Shown here piece after piece: positions 19,429 to 27,955 of a stretch of DNA of 51,631 nt. Both the position numbers and the translations under genes were made by a program. The first letter of the stretch is position 1; every line of letters starts with the position of its first letter. Source of the DNA: Rickettsiales bacterium (GTDB taxonomy: Bacteria; Pseudomonadota; Alphaproteobacteria; Rs-D84); the NCBI GenBank assembly GCA_031279085.1, contig JAITJD010000004.1, positions 1-51,631 on the forward strand. The letters run 5' to 3'. The notes below the pieces were generated by a model. It searched no databases. It was not told the DNA's origin and saw only the letters and a list, made by a program, of their open reading frames with translations.

Positions 19429-20040
19429 TCAATATGAGTAATAGCATGTCGAAGTTAGTTCATATCGGCCGATGCTGTCGGAAAATGTGTATCCGGGATC
19501 GACTTGGCATGATTTTGTGCTGCTGTCATACACGGCTCTGTCCACGCCGTTTATATCTTTTATCGGCGGGCAAGTGCATGTGGAATAGTCCATGTAAAGG
19601 CCATATCCGTGCGTTGTGAATCCGCCGCACGAACAAGTGCCGCCTGTTTTGACTTTATCCGGATTATCGGCGCAGTTGCATTGTGTTTTTGAATAACATT
19701 TGCCCTGGTATGCGCCTTTTTGCAGCCTCTCCTCCAATTGCTGAGCCGTCCATACGAAATCGCATATTTGCAGGATTGAGTCATACATGAGGCGCGGCAG
19801 GTATATTCCCATGCCGCTGTGCTCAAAAGGAGGGCAGAATTCCAGATGAGGCCCGGAATAATCGCATACATAAAAGCTGGAGCTGTCTATTTTGTTTTCC
19901 AGTAATGCGCCGGTGCCTTTTGCTTGGCATTCATCAACGGCATACTGATAGGCCTCGTCATAGGAGTATTCCTTTGAAAAACCATCGGAACATAAAAGAG
20001 AAATGTTCAGAATTGTCAGTATTAAAAAATATTTCTTCAT
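19429..20040 (-). CDS. Secreted Cys-rich protein with C-terminal CYY motif
   Basis: A 203-residue exported protein. A signal peptide (MKKYFLILTILNISLLCSDGFS) is followed by a Cys-rich body with about 14 cysteines, including CNCADNP and CSCGG, as in disulfide-rich surface proteins. The end, PGYTFSDSIGRYELTSTCYY, is closely related to the end of the protein at 43399-44145, although the rest differs. I do not recognise a named family. The shared tail could be a sorting or anchoring signal; that is inference. A structured leader with a terminator-like hairpin lies upstream. Confidence 0.75.
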   Translation of the reverse strand: MKKYFLILTILNISLLCSDGFSKEYSYDEAYQYAVDECQAKGTGALLENKIDSSSFYVCDYSGPHLEFCPPFEHSGMGIYLPRLMYDSILQICDFVWTAQQLEERLQKGAYQGKCYSKTQCNCADNPDKVKTGGTCSCGGFTTHGYGLYMDYSTCTCPPIKDINGVDRAVYDSSTKSCQVDPGYTFSDSIGRYELTSTCYYSY

Positions 20041-20127
20041 TTTTCCATGCCTTTTTTAAAACAGCTGGAAAAATCCCATTTAAGAGCCGTGCCAGCTTTT
20101 GCGCAAATGTTATGTTTTATGTCCCGC

Positions 20128-20270
20128 AAAAAACCGGCCAAGCGGCCGGCCGGCAAAATTGCGAACGTTATCGCTCCGGCAATTTGCTTTCTTTAAAGCA
20201 TGACGCGATTCTTAACACGCGCTGCTTGCATAAGGGGTTTTTCCATACCCCAACGAATAGATGGGGTATA
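20128..20270 (-). promoter_or_regulatory. Structured leader with terminator upstream of the Cys-rich gene
   Basis: Read on the minus strand: a stem (AAATTGC 20179-20185 with GCAATTT 20156-20162) contains an inner stem GAGCG/CGTTC that needs a G-U pair only possible on this strand. It is followed by CCGGCC-GCTT-GGCCGG and six Ts (20128-20149), a textbook terminator 88 nt before the start codon. A possible promoter is TTTACT, 17 bp, TACAAT near 20288-20317. A second inverted repeat, ATACCCC/GGGGTAT, lies at 20245-20269. Confidence 0.55.
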
Positions 20271-20365
20271 ATTCATTTATATGAAAATATTGTAAGGCGA
20301 AATACAGATTAAGTAAAGAGATTTTTTAGAGAAATAAATTTATTTTTTCCAGCTCTCATTTATGG

Positions 20366-20371
20366 TATAAT
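20366..20371 (+). promoter_or_regulatory. -10 box for a leaderless barrel-protein mRNA
   Basis: TATAAT lies 6 nt before the ATG at 20378. No ribosome site fits in between, so the transcript probably begins at the start codon. Confidence 0.6.
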
Positions 20372-20377
20372 CATTGC

Positions 20378-21361
20378 ATGATGAAATTAAAGTTCTATGC
20401 CATTCCAGCGATTATTTGCGCCATATTTGCCGCGACTGCGGCGCGGGCTGGCTGGCAATATCCCGGAGATTATCTGGGCGACGGGTGGTATCAGGATGAT
20501 GGAATGCGTTTTATAATATCCGTCCGCGGCGGCGCGTCGATCAGGCGCGGTTCCGTCAATAATGAAATCAGCTCTTTGACAAACGGGTACTATGTAAATC
20601 CGGCGGACAATACGGTCGTGTCGGTCGCATATTACGAGGACTGCGTAGGGGAAGGCCTTTGCACGGATTATTTGTACGCGGGCATCGGCGATATTTCAAA
20701 GCTTCCCGCCGGCAAGAATTTTTCAGCATTTTCTTTCGCGGCCGGCGCCAGCATCGGCTGGACCGTGCCAAACTTGCCGCAATGGCGAACGGAAATCGGC
20801 TGGGACCATATATCAGCGAGCGAATACAACGCATCGCCTTTGTTCGAGGGGGACCTTGAATTGCAGGGCGGGCAAGTAAGCGATGTTGTCGCGCATGTGC
20901 AAAGCGGCGGCGCGCATTCCAGCGCGACCACAGATATTATCAGCGCGATGGCTTTCTACGATTTCTTTGACGGAATTCGCAAGCCTGTTCATGAATTCAT
21001 ACCGTATGTCGGTCTGGGCATAGGCTATTCGGACACCAAAACGATATTGAATTTGTCTGATTTGTACGGCGACTTGTCTTTGTCGGTTGATTTGCAGAAT
21101 TACGGCGAATTAGACGAATACCTGGTATTGCAATTTTACAAATCCGAACATTCGAATTCGAATGTGGCCGGATTGCTGGCGCTGGGTTTTTCTTATGGTT
21201 TGAGCGAAAACGCGTTTCTGGACTTTGGCCTGAGGGTCGCGTATGTGCCGAAAATAAAGTGGGTGCTGTCAAGCGAAGACGGCAGCCGTCATCGCAATTG
21301 GTTTTCGGCGACAAATCTGATATATACCAATTTGATGCTTGGCGTGCGGTTTGAGTTTTAA
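20378..21361 (+). CDS. Outer-membrane beta-barrel protein
   Basis: A 327-residue protein with a signal peptide (to about AARA at residue 24) and a body of alternating aromatic and polar strands with Gly turns. The last residues, TNLMLGVRFEF, form a beta-signal with terminal Phe, as recognised by the BAM complex. Acidic periplasmic turns and extracellular loops vary in length. It resembles Msp4/OMP surface antigens of alphaproteobacteria, but I cannot name the member. Its promoter appears leaderless. Confidence 0.82.
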   Translation: MMKLKFYAIPAIICAIFAATAARAGWQYPGDYLGDGWYQDDGMRFIISVRGGASIRRGSVNNEISSLTNGYYVNPADNTVVSVAYYEDCVGEGLCTDYLYAGIGDISKLPAGKNFSAFSFAAGASIGWTVPNLPQWRTEIGWDHISASEYNASPLFEGDLELQGGQVSDVVAHVQSGGAHSSATTDIISAMAFYDFFDGIRKPVHEFIPYVGLGIGYSDTKTILNLSDLYGDLSLSVDLQNYGELDEYLVLQFYKSEHSNSNVAGLLALGFSYGLSENAFLDFGLRVAYVPKIKWVLSSEDGSRHRNWFSATNLIYTNLMLGVRFEF

Positions 21362-21384
21362 ATGACCTCGGATCGCCGTCGGTT

Positions 21385-22893
21385 TTAAAATCTTCCCATT
21401 TTTGTCGGGCGGTAAGACAAGGCTTCGGCCAGGTCGGGCATTTCGATTTTGTCCGCGCCGCGCAAATCTGCAATCGTCCGCGCGATTCTTTTTATCCGGT
21501 TGTATCCGCGCGCGGACATTCCCATTTTTTCGGCCGCGGTATTCAGAAAGTTTGTCAGCTGGCCGTCCAGCGGGGCATGCTGTTCCAAGTCTTTGCCGTC
21601 AAGACATGCGTTTGTCTTTCCCTGGCGGCTCAATTGCCTGTCGCGCGCGGCGATAACACGGCTGCGGATTATCGCGCTGCAATCCCCGGTGCTTTTGTCT
21701 TCATTCATTTCCCATGGATTCACCGCATCCACATCTACATGCAGATCGATTCTATCCAGCAATGGGCCGGAGATTTTATTCTGATAGGTTTCCGCGCATC
21801 TGGGCGCGCGCGAGCAGGAAAGAGCCGGATTGCCCAAGTGCCCGCAAGGGCACGGATTCATCGCGGCAATCAGCTGGAACCGCGCCGGATAAGTCGCCGC
21901 GCGGCGGGCGCGGTTGATTGTTATTGCGCCGGCTTCTATCGGCTGGCGCAGTATTTCCAGAGTAGCGCGGCTGAATTCGGGCAGCTCGTCCAAAAATAAA
22001 ATCCCGTTGTGCGCCAGTGATATCTCGCCCGGCTTTGCATCCGCGCTGCCGCCGGCCAATGATACCGGGCTGGCCGTGTGATGCACGGCGCGGAAGGGGC
22101 GCGACGACACCAGGCTTTGCGAATTCAGCTGTCCGGCTATGGAATATATCACCGAAGATTCCAAAATTTCATCCGCCGTCATTTCAGGCATGATTCCGGG
22201 CAGCCGCGAAGCCAGCATGGTCTTGCCCGAACCCGGCGGCCCGACCATCAGCATCGCATGCCCGCCGGCCGCCGCGATTTCCAAAGCGCGTTTGGCCGCA
22301 GCCTGGCCTTTGACTTCCGCCATATCTCCCGCCGGATTCGCATTTCCGCACGGATTCAGCAAAGGCGGCACGGGCAGTACTTGAGTGCCCTTGAAATGAT
22401 TTATCAAATCCAGAATATGATTCGCCGCCAGAATATCCGAATGGCCGGCCCATCGCGCCTCGCATCCTTGGGCACCGGGGCAGATTATCCCCATTTCGTT
22501 TTTGTTTGCCCATCGGCTTGCGGGCAGAACTCCGTTGGTTTTAGTAATCGCGCCGTTTAATCCGATTTCGCCCAGAATCAGATACTTTGACAGCTCGTTT
22601 TCCGGCAGTATGTTCAGCGCGCACAAAATCCCGCATAAAATCGGCAGGTCGAAGTGAGAGCCCGATTTCTCCACATCCGCCGGCGACAGATTCACTGTCA
22701 GCCTTTTTGACGGCAATGACAGGTTCAAAGCCATCAAAACATTTCTGATTCTTTCGGCGGATTCCTTGACCGCGCGGTCCGCCAGTCCGATGATGTTGAA
22801 TTCTGGTTTTGACAAGCCGGAGGAAAGCTGGATCTGAACATCGATTTTCGTCGCGTCCAATCCGTTGAAGATTATCGAATTCAAAGATATCAT
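21385..22893 (-). CDS. comM: YifB/ComM-family AAA ATPase (Mg-chelatase-like)
   Basis: A 502-residue protein of normal length. The N-terminal ChlI domain starts MISLNSIIFNGLDATKIDVQ and continues GLADRAVKESAERIRNVL. The AAA core has Walker A GPPGSGKTML near residue 220 and Walker B LFLDELPEF near 300, followed by the Mg-chelatase C-terminal domain with the usual Cys-rich loop NPCPCGH. ComM is a hexameric helicase that drives branch migration during natural transformation. The gene is monocistronic and divergent from lepB. Confidence 0.94.
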   Translation of the reverse strand: MISLNSIIFNGLDATKIDVQIQLSSGLSKPEFNIIGLADRAVKESAERIRNVLMALNLSLPSKRLTVNLSPADVEKSGSHFDLPILCGILCALNILPENELSKYLILGEIGLNGAITKTNGVLPASRWANKNEMGIICPGAQGCEARWAGHSDILAANHILDLINHFKGTQVLPVPPLLNPCGNANPAGDMAEVKGQAAAKRALEIAAAGGHAMLMVGPPGSGKTMLASRLPGIMPEMTADEILESSVIYSIAGQLNSQSLVSSRPFRAVHHTASPVSLAGGSADAKPGEISLAHNGILFLDELPEFSRATLEILRQPIEAGAITINRARRAATYPARFQLIAAMNPCPCGHLGNPALSCSRAPRCAETYQNKISGPLLDRIDLHVDVDAVNPWEMNEDKSTGDCSAIIRSRVIAARDRQLSRQGKTNACLDGKDLEQHAPLDGQLTNFLNTAAEKMGMSARGYNRIKRIARTIADLRGADKIEMPDLAEALSYRPTKMGRF

Positions 22894-22967
22894 GACGGCA
22901 TATTAAAGCTTGCATAAATATTTTTCAAGTTATAAGATGTTCCGCATGAGAAAAAGGATAAAAAAAT

Positions 22968-23846
22968 ATGCCGAAAAAAAATAAAAATATTGCTCGCGAA
23001 TGGTTTGACACCCTGTTTTACGGCGCGCTGATAGCGATAATTTTCAGAAGTCTTTTATTAGAGCCCTTTAATATCCCGTCAGGCTCGATGATACCGACCC
23101 TGCATGTGGGCGACCATATATTTGTTCAAAAGTGGTCTTACGGATATTCGCGCTATTCGTTCCCGTTCGGATCGTGGAGATTATGGAACGGACGCTTCTT
23201 GTCCAAAGAGCCCGAAGTCGGCGATGTGGTCGTCTTTCGCAATCCGGCGAACGAATCTTTGGATTATGTAAAGCGACTGATTGCAAAACCCGGCGACACC
23301 GTTCAGATGATTTCGGGCCGGCTGCATATAAACGGAAAGCAGGTGGAGCGCAAAGAACCCCGCCCCTACATCGTGGCGATTTTGCGCAAGTCTCTGCGCG
23401 GCGTCGGATATTACAAGGACAACATATCGGTAAAGGGAAACAAAATATGGATGGACAACGCGCCGGTCGGATTCAATTACACAATCGAATACAAAAGCGA
23501 TGAATTCTGCGACAGGCATCCGAACGAATGCGATGTGTTCGGCGCCACGGAATACACAGAGGTATTGCCGAACGGATTGCAGCACAGCATAATAGAAATG
23601 TCCGACAGCGCAAAATACGACGACACTCAGTTGTTCACCGTCCCGTCCGATCATTACTTCTTTATGGGCGATAACCGCGACAACAGCGGCGACAGCAGGG
23701 CGGATGTCGGGTATGTCCCGCGCGACAACCTGCTGGGCAAGGTTTGGTCTGTATGGTATTCGCACAATTATTACGCGCCGATGCTGATGATTTGGAATTG
23801 GGGCGGCAAGATGCGCTGGGACAGATTCGGACTGGGGATAAACTAA
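22968..23846 (+). CDS. lepB: Signal peptidase I
   Basis: Cleaves signal peptides of exported proteins at the outer face of the inner membrane. A 292-residue protein with one N-terminal membrane segment (about 14-32). The catalytic serine is Ser40 in NIPSGSMIPT, the general base is Lys102 in DYVKRLIAKPGD, and the late box FMGDNRDNSGDSR is near 230. AAGGA precedes the start. A 12-codon reading frame (22946-22984) overlaps the start out of frame. It is followed 16 bp later by rnc, the common alphaproteobacterial order. Confidence 0.95.
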   Translation: MPKKNKNIAREWFDTLFYGALIAIIFRSLLLEPFNIPSGSMIPTLHVGDHIFVQKWSYGYSRYSFPFGSWRLWNGRFLSKEPEVGDVVVFRNPANESLDYVKRLIAKPGDTVQMISGRLHINGKQVERKEPRPYIVAILRKSLRGVGYYKDNISVKGNKIWMDNAPVGFNYTIEYKSDEFCDRHPNECDVFGATEYTEVLPNGLQHSIIEMSDSAKYDDTQLFTVPSDHYFFMGDNRDNSGDSRADVGYVPRDNLLGKVWSVWYSHNYYAPMLMIWNWGGKMRWDRFGLGIN

Positions 23847-23862
23847 TTGAAGGCCGCTTTTT

Positions 23863-24501
23863 ATGAAAAAGCTTGGATATGATTTTAAGAATCCTGAATT
23901 GCTTGCGCTGGCTCTGACGCAATCCGGCGCGGACGCCGATAATAATAACGAGCGTCTGGAATTCGTCGGCGACCGCGTGCTGGGGCTGGCTGTCGCGCTG
24001 CTGCTGTTCGATATGTTCGGAAAAGAATCCGAAGGCGAGCTTGCGCGCCGTCATGCAGTCTTGGTTTCAACGGAAACTTTGGCTTCTGTCGCGATGGAGC
24101 TGGGGCTGGACAAGAAAGTCCGCCACGGGCACATGACCGGCGGCCGGCGGCGGCATATTCTTGCGAATGCAATGGAGGCTGTTCTGGGCGCCGTTTTCAT
24201 TGACGGCGGATTTGATGCCGCGCAAAATGTCATAGCCGCCATTTGGCACGATATCGCGGCCGCAGTTCCGGTTGCGCCAAAAGACCCAAAGACCGCATTA
24301 CAGGAATTTGTCCAGAAAAAAGACAGCGGCGCTTTGCCGGTTTATGAATTTCTGGATTCAACCGGCGCGTCTCATGACCCCGTGTTCAATGTTTCCGTAA
24401 CGGCGCTGGGCAAGACGGCGAAAAGCAGCGGCGCATCCAAAAAAGCCGCCAGTATCGCCGCCGCCGCCGCATTGCTGCGCATGTTTGATGAACTGTTATG
24501 A
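23863..24501 (+). CDS. rnc: Ribonuclease III
   Basis: Cuts double-stranded RNA in rRNA processing and mRNA turnover. A 212-residue protein with the signature NNNERLEFVGDRVLGL (Glu33 and Asp37 bind metal), a second acidic site around AMEAVLGAVFIDGG, and a C-terminal double-stranded RNA-binding domain (about 145-210). It is slightly shorter than E. coli RNase III. Co-transcribed with lepB. The usual next gene, era, is instead 14 kb away. Confidence 0.95.
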   Translation: MKKLGYDFKNPELLALALTQSGADADNNNERLEFVGDRVLGLAVALLLFDMFGKESEGELARRHAVLVSTETLASVAMELGLDKKVRHGHMTGGRRRHILANAMEAVLGAVFIDGGFDAAQNVIAAIWHDIAAAVPVAPKDPKTALQEFVQKKDSGALPVYEFLDSTGASHDPVFNVSVTALGKTAKSSGASKKAASIAAAAALLRMFDELL

Positions 24502-24563
24502 AATTTCTTGCAATTTTGGCGTCGGGCGGCTAGAATCACATCCGTAATCAAAGGATATATTTT

Positions 24564-24872
24564 ATGTTTTCAATATTGCTTGTCTTGCTGGTGATAGTGG
24601 CGATTTTCATGATAGGGCTGATTTTATTGCAAAAATCCGAGGGCAGCGGCATTTCCGGCTCTTCGGCGGCATCAATGTTTGGCGGCGTTCTTACGGGGGC
24701 GTCGGCGGGAAATTTCCTGACCAAGATGACGGCGTGGCTGGCCACTTTGTTTTTTATTATTTGCGCTTTGCTGGCTATTATTTCTTCCAAGTCCGATATC
24801 GAAACGCGGCAAAGCGGGCTGCGCGGCGAATTAATGCAGACGGAACAGCCGGTTCAAGCCCCGCAAAATTAA
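24564..24872 (+). CDS. secG: Protein-export membrane protein SecG
   Basis: Small third subunit of the SecYEG translocon. 102 residues with two membrane segments, the typical internal loop GILLQKSEGSG-type sequence (here LILLQKSEGSGISG) and a Gly/Ser/Ala-rich stretch before the second segment. A clear ribosome site (AAAGGA) lies 10 nt upstream. It ends at a strong hairpin. Confidence 0.92.
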   Translation: MFSILLVLLVIVAIFMIGLILLQKSEGSGISGSSAASMFGGVLTGASAGNFLTKMTAWLATLFFIICALLAIISSKSDIETRQSGLRGELMQTEQPVQAPQN

Positions 24873-24881
24873 TGTTATGAA

Positions 24882-24904
24882 AAACGCCGCTGTTCGCGGC
24901 GTTT
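24882..24904. terminator. Bidirectional terminator after secG
   Basis: AAACGCCGC pairs with GCGGCGTTT around TGTTC, with T and A runs on both sides. It serves secG and the convergent membrane operon. Confidence 0.85.
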
Positions 24905-24906
24905 GT

Positions 24907-25287
24907 TTATTTTACTTTATTAAATTCATTATTTATATAGGTATCCAAAGGGCCGCCTTTGAGACGCGCCTTGATAAGCCTGCTTCCGTAATACATAAGC
25001 GCCATGCCGAACAGCAGGCTCGGCGTGTGCGCCGATTCCAGATTTGCAAAGAAAACCAAGGCGCCGAGCCCGCCCGCAAGAATGCCGGCGCCTTCGTTCT
25101 GGTCTCTATTGTGGCATAAATGCCGTTTAAATTTATAATTTGCCTTGCGATTGAATTTAGTATATTTTTCGCAGATGTTATAGTTGGCGCGAGCCCGCCA
25201 TGACATTTCGTCAATATTTTTTAATTCACCTTTGTGCTTTACAAAGAGGATTTTATCGCCAGGTTTATAATTTTTATTTTTTTTCAA
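24907..25287 (-). CDS. Small membrane protein, unknown
   Basis: A 126-residue protein. A basic cytoplasmic N-terminal half (residues 1-65, rich in Lys, Arg and Asn) is followed by two hydrophobic segments, about 66-85 and 88-105. No family recognised. Its start overlaps the end of the preceding gene by 14 bp, so it is translationally coupled and third in a minus-strand operon. Confidence 0.6.
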   Translation of the reverse strand: MKKNKNYKPGDKILFVKHKGELKNIDEMSWRARANYNICEKYTKFNRKANYKFKRHLCHNRDQNEGAGILAGGLGALVFFANLESAHTPSLLFGMALMYYGSRLIKARLKGGPLDTYINNEFNKVK

Positions 25288-25489
25288 TTTTATTCACTTT
25301 TGTTTTTTTATTGTATTCCTTGTACAGTTTCTCAATGCAAATATAAACGATAAGGGCGGATACGGCGGTAATCAGTCCGGCCAGCAGCCCATCGGAAAAT
25401 ATCGCGAACAAAGCAATAGAAATCAGCATTATGACCGTATAGCTCAAATTGTTCGCCATTATGTTCAGTATTTTGTTAAAAGTCTTCAT
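25274..25489 (-). CDS. Small two-helix membrane protein, unknown
   Basis: A 71-residue protein with two hydrophobic helices (about 16-33 and 36-53) and a Lys-rich tail. No family recognised. Middle gene of the three-gene operon; it starts 16 bp after the beta-helix-like gene. Confidence 0.6.
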   Translation of the reverse strand: MKTFNKILNIMANNLSYTVIMLISIALFAIFSDGLLAGLITAVSALIVYICIEKLYKEYNKKTKVNKIEKK

Positions 25490-25505
25490 TTTTTCCTTCC
25501 TTTGT

Positions 25506-26249
25506 TCAGAAAATCACATGCCCGCCCAATCTCGATGTTCTGGGGATTGGCCCGAACGAGGAATTGCGGCTGACATAAATGTTTCCTGTGATTATAAAGT
25601 CTCCGCAAAATTTCAGCATTTCGACATTGCGCAAAAACAAGCTGCCATTGATTCGCAAATTGCAGGGCAGTGTGAATCTGCGCATATTTTGCAGATACAG
25701 ATTGCCTTGGATAGTGGTTCCGCATGGCAATTTGCCGCCCGTCAGCATTCCGTCAATAATGACATCGCCGCGAGATTTGCATTCTTTCGCCTTGACTGTT
25801 TTAAGTGTATCAAATCTGCATCCGCTTTTCATCTCTTTTTTCAACGGCAGAGAAATTCTCTTTTCCGGCTTGATTTCCCGCGTTGTTATTTTTACGGGTT
25901 GTGCGGGCGTCGGCATTTTAATTTCCGCCGCTGCTGTTTTATCTGCGGCAATTTCAGGAACCTTGTCGGATGCGACAAATACAATCGGCTGGCGGCGGCA
26001 CTTTACAATGTCGATAATCAGCATGGAAAACAGAACGATTATAGCGCTCAGCAGGGTAGTATTGACCAAGCCTATCAAATCGATGCGGCATATTTGACGC
26101 CATATTTTTCCGCACAAGGCAAAAAGCGCGCGCAAAGGCCAGGAAATAATATTCCATGCGGCGGCGGCGCCCGTTTCGCGCTTTGCGTTTTTCTGCTTGC
26201 CGCTTTCGATGCGGCTTGCGGCGGTCTTTAATTTCATTCGTTTAAACAT
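25506..26249 (-). CDS. Membrane-anchored protein with repeat domain resembling a bactofilin-like beta-helix
   Basis: A 247-residue protein. A basic cytoplasmic N-terminus precedes one membrane helix (about residues 63-83), then a Pro/Lys linker. The C-terminal 100 residues show regular short beta repeats: GDVIIDGMLTGG, IQGNLYLQN, LRINGSLFLRN, FIITGNIYVSR and LGGHVIF. Such G-x-[IL]-x-[IV] spacing suggests a small solenoid similar to bactofilins or polymer-forming proteins; this is an inference from pattern. The start was set at the ATG behind AAAAGGTT. It opens the operon. Confidence 0.6.
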   Translation of the reverse strand: MFKRMKLKTAASRIESGKQKNAKRETGAAAAWNIISWPLRALFALCGKIWRQICRIDLIGLVNTTLLSAIIVLFSMLIIDIVKCRRQPIVFVASDKVPEIAADKTAAAEIKMPTPAQPVKITTREIKPEKRISLPLKKEMKSGCRFDTLKTVKAKECKSRGDVIIDGMLTGGKLPCGTTIQGNLYLQNMRRFTLPCNLRINGSLFLRNVEMLKFCGDFIITGNIYVSRNSSFGPIPRTSRLGGHVIF

Positions 26250-26426
26250 TTTATTAACCTTTTGGGGATATTGTAGTGCTAAATTTAAATTTGTCAAGTA
26301 TCCCTATAAAAAAAACTTAACATTGGGTTCAGCTCTGAAAGTCTTAATACCATTAACGAAAGCGATTTTGCTGAAATTTATTCCTTGGCCGCAATGCGAA
26401 GCATGTAAAATAGGCATTAATTGAAC

Positions 26427-26448
26427 ATCCGCATTTCTGCGGATTTTT
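26427..26448 (+). terminator. Orphan terminator upstream of tRNA-Arg
   Basis: ATCCGCA pairs with TGCGGAT around TTTC, followed by five Ts. No supported gene ends here. The 26298-26426 stretch may therefore be a small RNA, but I see no recognisable family. Confidence 0.7.
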
Positions 26449-26539
26449 ATTTATTTTGACATTTCGGTCTGCTGAGTGTGCAATTGCCGAAAATTATATC
26501 TTGCAATTTGAGTAATTTGATATAAAATAAAAAACCATT

Positions 26540-26616
26540 GCGCCCATAGCTTAACTGGATAAAGCATCTGACTACGGATCAGAAGACTGAGAGTTCGAAT
26601 CTTTCTGGGCGCGCCA
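26540..26616 (+). tRNA. tRNA-Arg(ACG)
   Basis: Complete cloverleaf: acceptor GCGCCCA/TGGGCGC, anticodon stem TCTGA/TCAGA with loop CTACGGA (anticodon ACG), T-loop GTTCGAAT, discriminator G and an encoded CCA at 26614-26616. Confidence 0.96.
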
Positions 26617-26770
26617 ATCTGTTTTTTCGGTCATTTTAACAAACTCATCAAACGGAATTTTTAAGTCAAAACAAAGAGTTCCGTCTTTTAAAATCAAAGT
26701 TCGGAAGATTGATTTTATTATGCCTCGCCGGTGGGGTACTTCCGAACTTTCTATAAAATCATCCGCCACG
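26572..26770 (-). pseudogene. C-terminal fragment of a site-specific recombinase
   Basis: On the minus strand a reading frame carries RGIIKSIFRTLILKDGTL followed by FDLKIPFDEFVKM and runs into the complement of tRNA-Arg, where it stops. This K-D-G-x-L plus KxPFD pattern is typical of the extreme C-terminus of large serine recombinases, and many integrases end inside their target tRNA. Everything upstream (N-terminal catalytic domain) is missing, so it is a remnant of an integrated element. The family assignment is moderately sure. Confidence 0.55.
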
Positions 26771-26798
26771 CACGCCGCCGCAGTGAAAATCTGAATAA

Positions 26799-27887
26799 TT
26801 GTATCATTTTGAAGATGACAATGAAAAACTGGCAAACCAGATAAGGAATACGGTGCAACGCGTCAGCATAAAGCGTGAAGCGGGATATAGCGCCGCGCAG
26901 ATAAAGGAAGCTGATACACGGGCCAAAATACAAGCCAGAACGGACAAACGAACCCAGGTCGCGAATGCGTCTGATTTGTTGTATCAACCCGAAGCCGGGC
27001 TAGTGGCACGGTTAACAGGCAGTGAATTGGGCGAACATTCAGATATAAAACAATTGCGTTCATCTGCGTCCGATTGGTATAAAAATAATTTGCTTGGCAA
27101 GATAATTACGCGGCCGGAAATAGGCGATATTCATTTTTATAATCGCGGACTGAAAGAATTTCGTTCATACGGTGCAAATCCTATTAAGTTAAAATCAGTA
27201 GTTGCAATTCCTGATTTAATAAAAAACGGGCAATATACCGGATTTGTTAAAAGCTATAAAAACCGAAAATATGGAATAGTTGGATTTCATCATTTTATCG
27301 GGAATATTAATTTGAATGGGGAATTTATATCTGAAGAAGTATTGGTCGCACAGGATAATCAAGGAAATTTGTTTTATCAATTAAAGATGCCTGAGGGGGA
27401 TACCGAATTCCAAATCCGGGCCCCGTCAGGCTTCTTAAATCAGACTATACCTAATTTCGATGATGAAGTCAACATAAAAATTGTCAAGCAGAATAACCCG
27501 CAAGGCACGGCAACCGACCGTTTTCGCGCGGCGTATTCGCCGGCGCTGCAAAAGATAATATTCAAGCCCAACGCGGATATAACAAGCATAGTTCACGAAT
27601 TCAGCCATCTGTTTATGGACAACTATTTCAAATGGATGCGGTCGGGACAGGCAAGCGAATCATTCCGCCAGCGCTGGGGCGCGGTGGAAGAATGGGCGGG
27701 CATGCTGGGACATGCAGAGTTCGGAACTTGGGGGATAGTCGCCTTGATTGCCGCCGCTGCGCTGTTTGCGGTATTGCTGATGATAATACCGCTGCTGAAA
27801 TTCTTGCGGGAAAACTTCGATATATCCTTTGATAAGGAAAACGGATTAAAAGTGAGCGAGCAGCACCAAGACGATACGATGAATTAA
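26799..27887 (+). pseudogene. 5'-truncated polyvalent protein with LPD3-like and HExxH domains
   Basis: An open frame of about 362 codons that begins just after a stop codon with only a TTG and no ribosome site; the first internal Met is past residue 190. Residues 97-150 (GKIITRPEIGDIHFYNRGLK and onwards to VVAIPDLI) resemble the nuclease-like domains of large phage and conjugative polyvalent proteins (Barnase/EndoU/ColE5 type). A metallopeptidase-like motif, IVHEFSHLF, follows near 268, then a hydrophobic segment near 307-330. It is probably the C-terminal part of a much longer mobile-element protein, truncated together with the adjacent integrase remnant. Confidence 0.6.
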
Positions 27888-27893
27888 AAAAAC

Positions 27894-27935
27894 ACGGTGC
27901 TAAATCTCCGCTATCCAGCAGTGGTTTAACACCGT
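27894..27935. repeat. Imperfect inverted repeat after the polyvalent remnant
   Basis: ACGGTGCTAAA and TTTAACACCGT form an 11-bp stem with one mismatch and a 20-nt loop. There is no T run, so it is not a standard terminator. Confidence 0.5.
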
Positions 27936-27955
27936 ATGAGGGCATTATAAGACAA

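Noticed and set aside
26197-26424. 75-codon plus-strand frame ending just before the orphan terminator
   Set aside because: It overlaps the start of the minus-strand operon, has no ribosome site and no recognisable domain.
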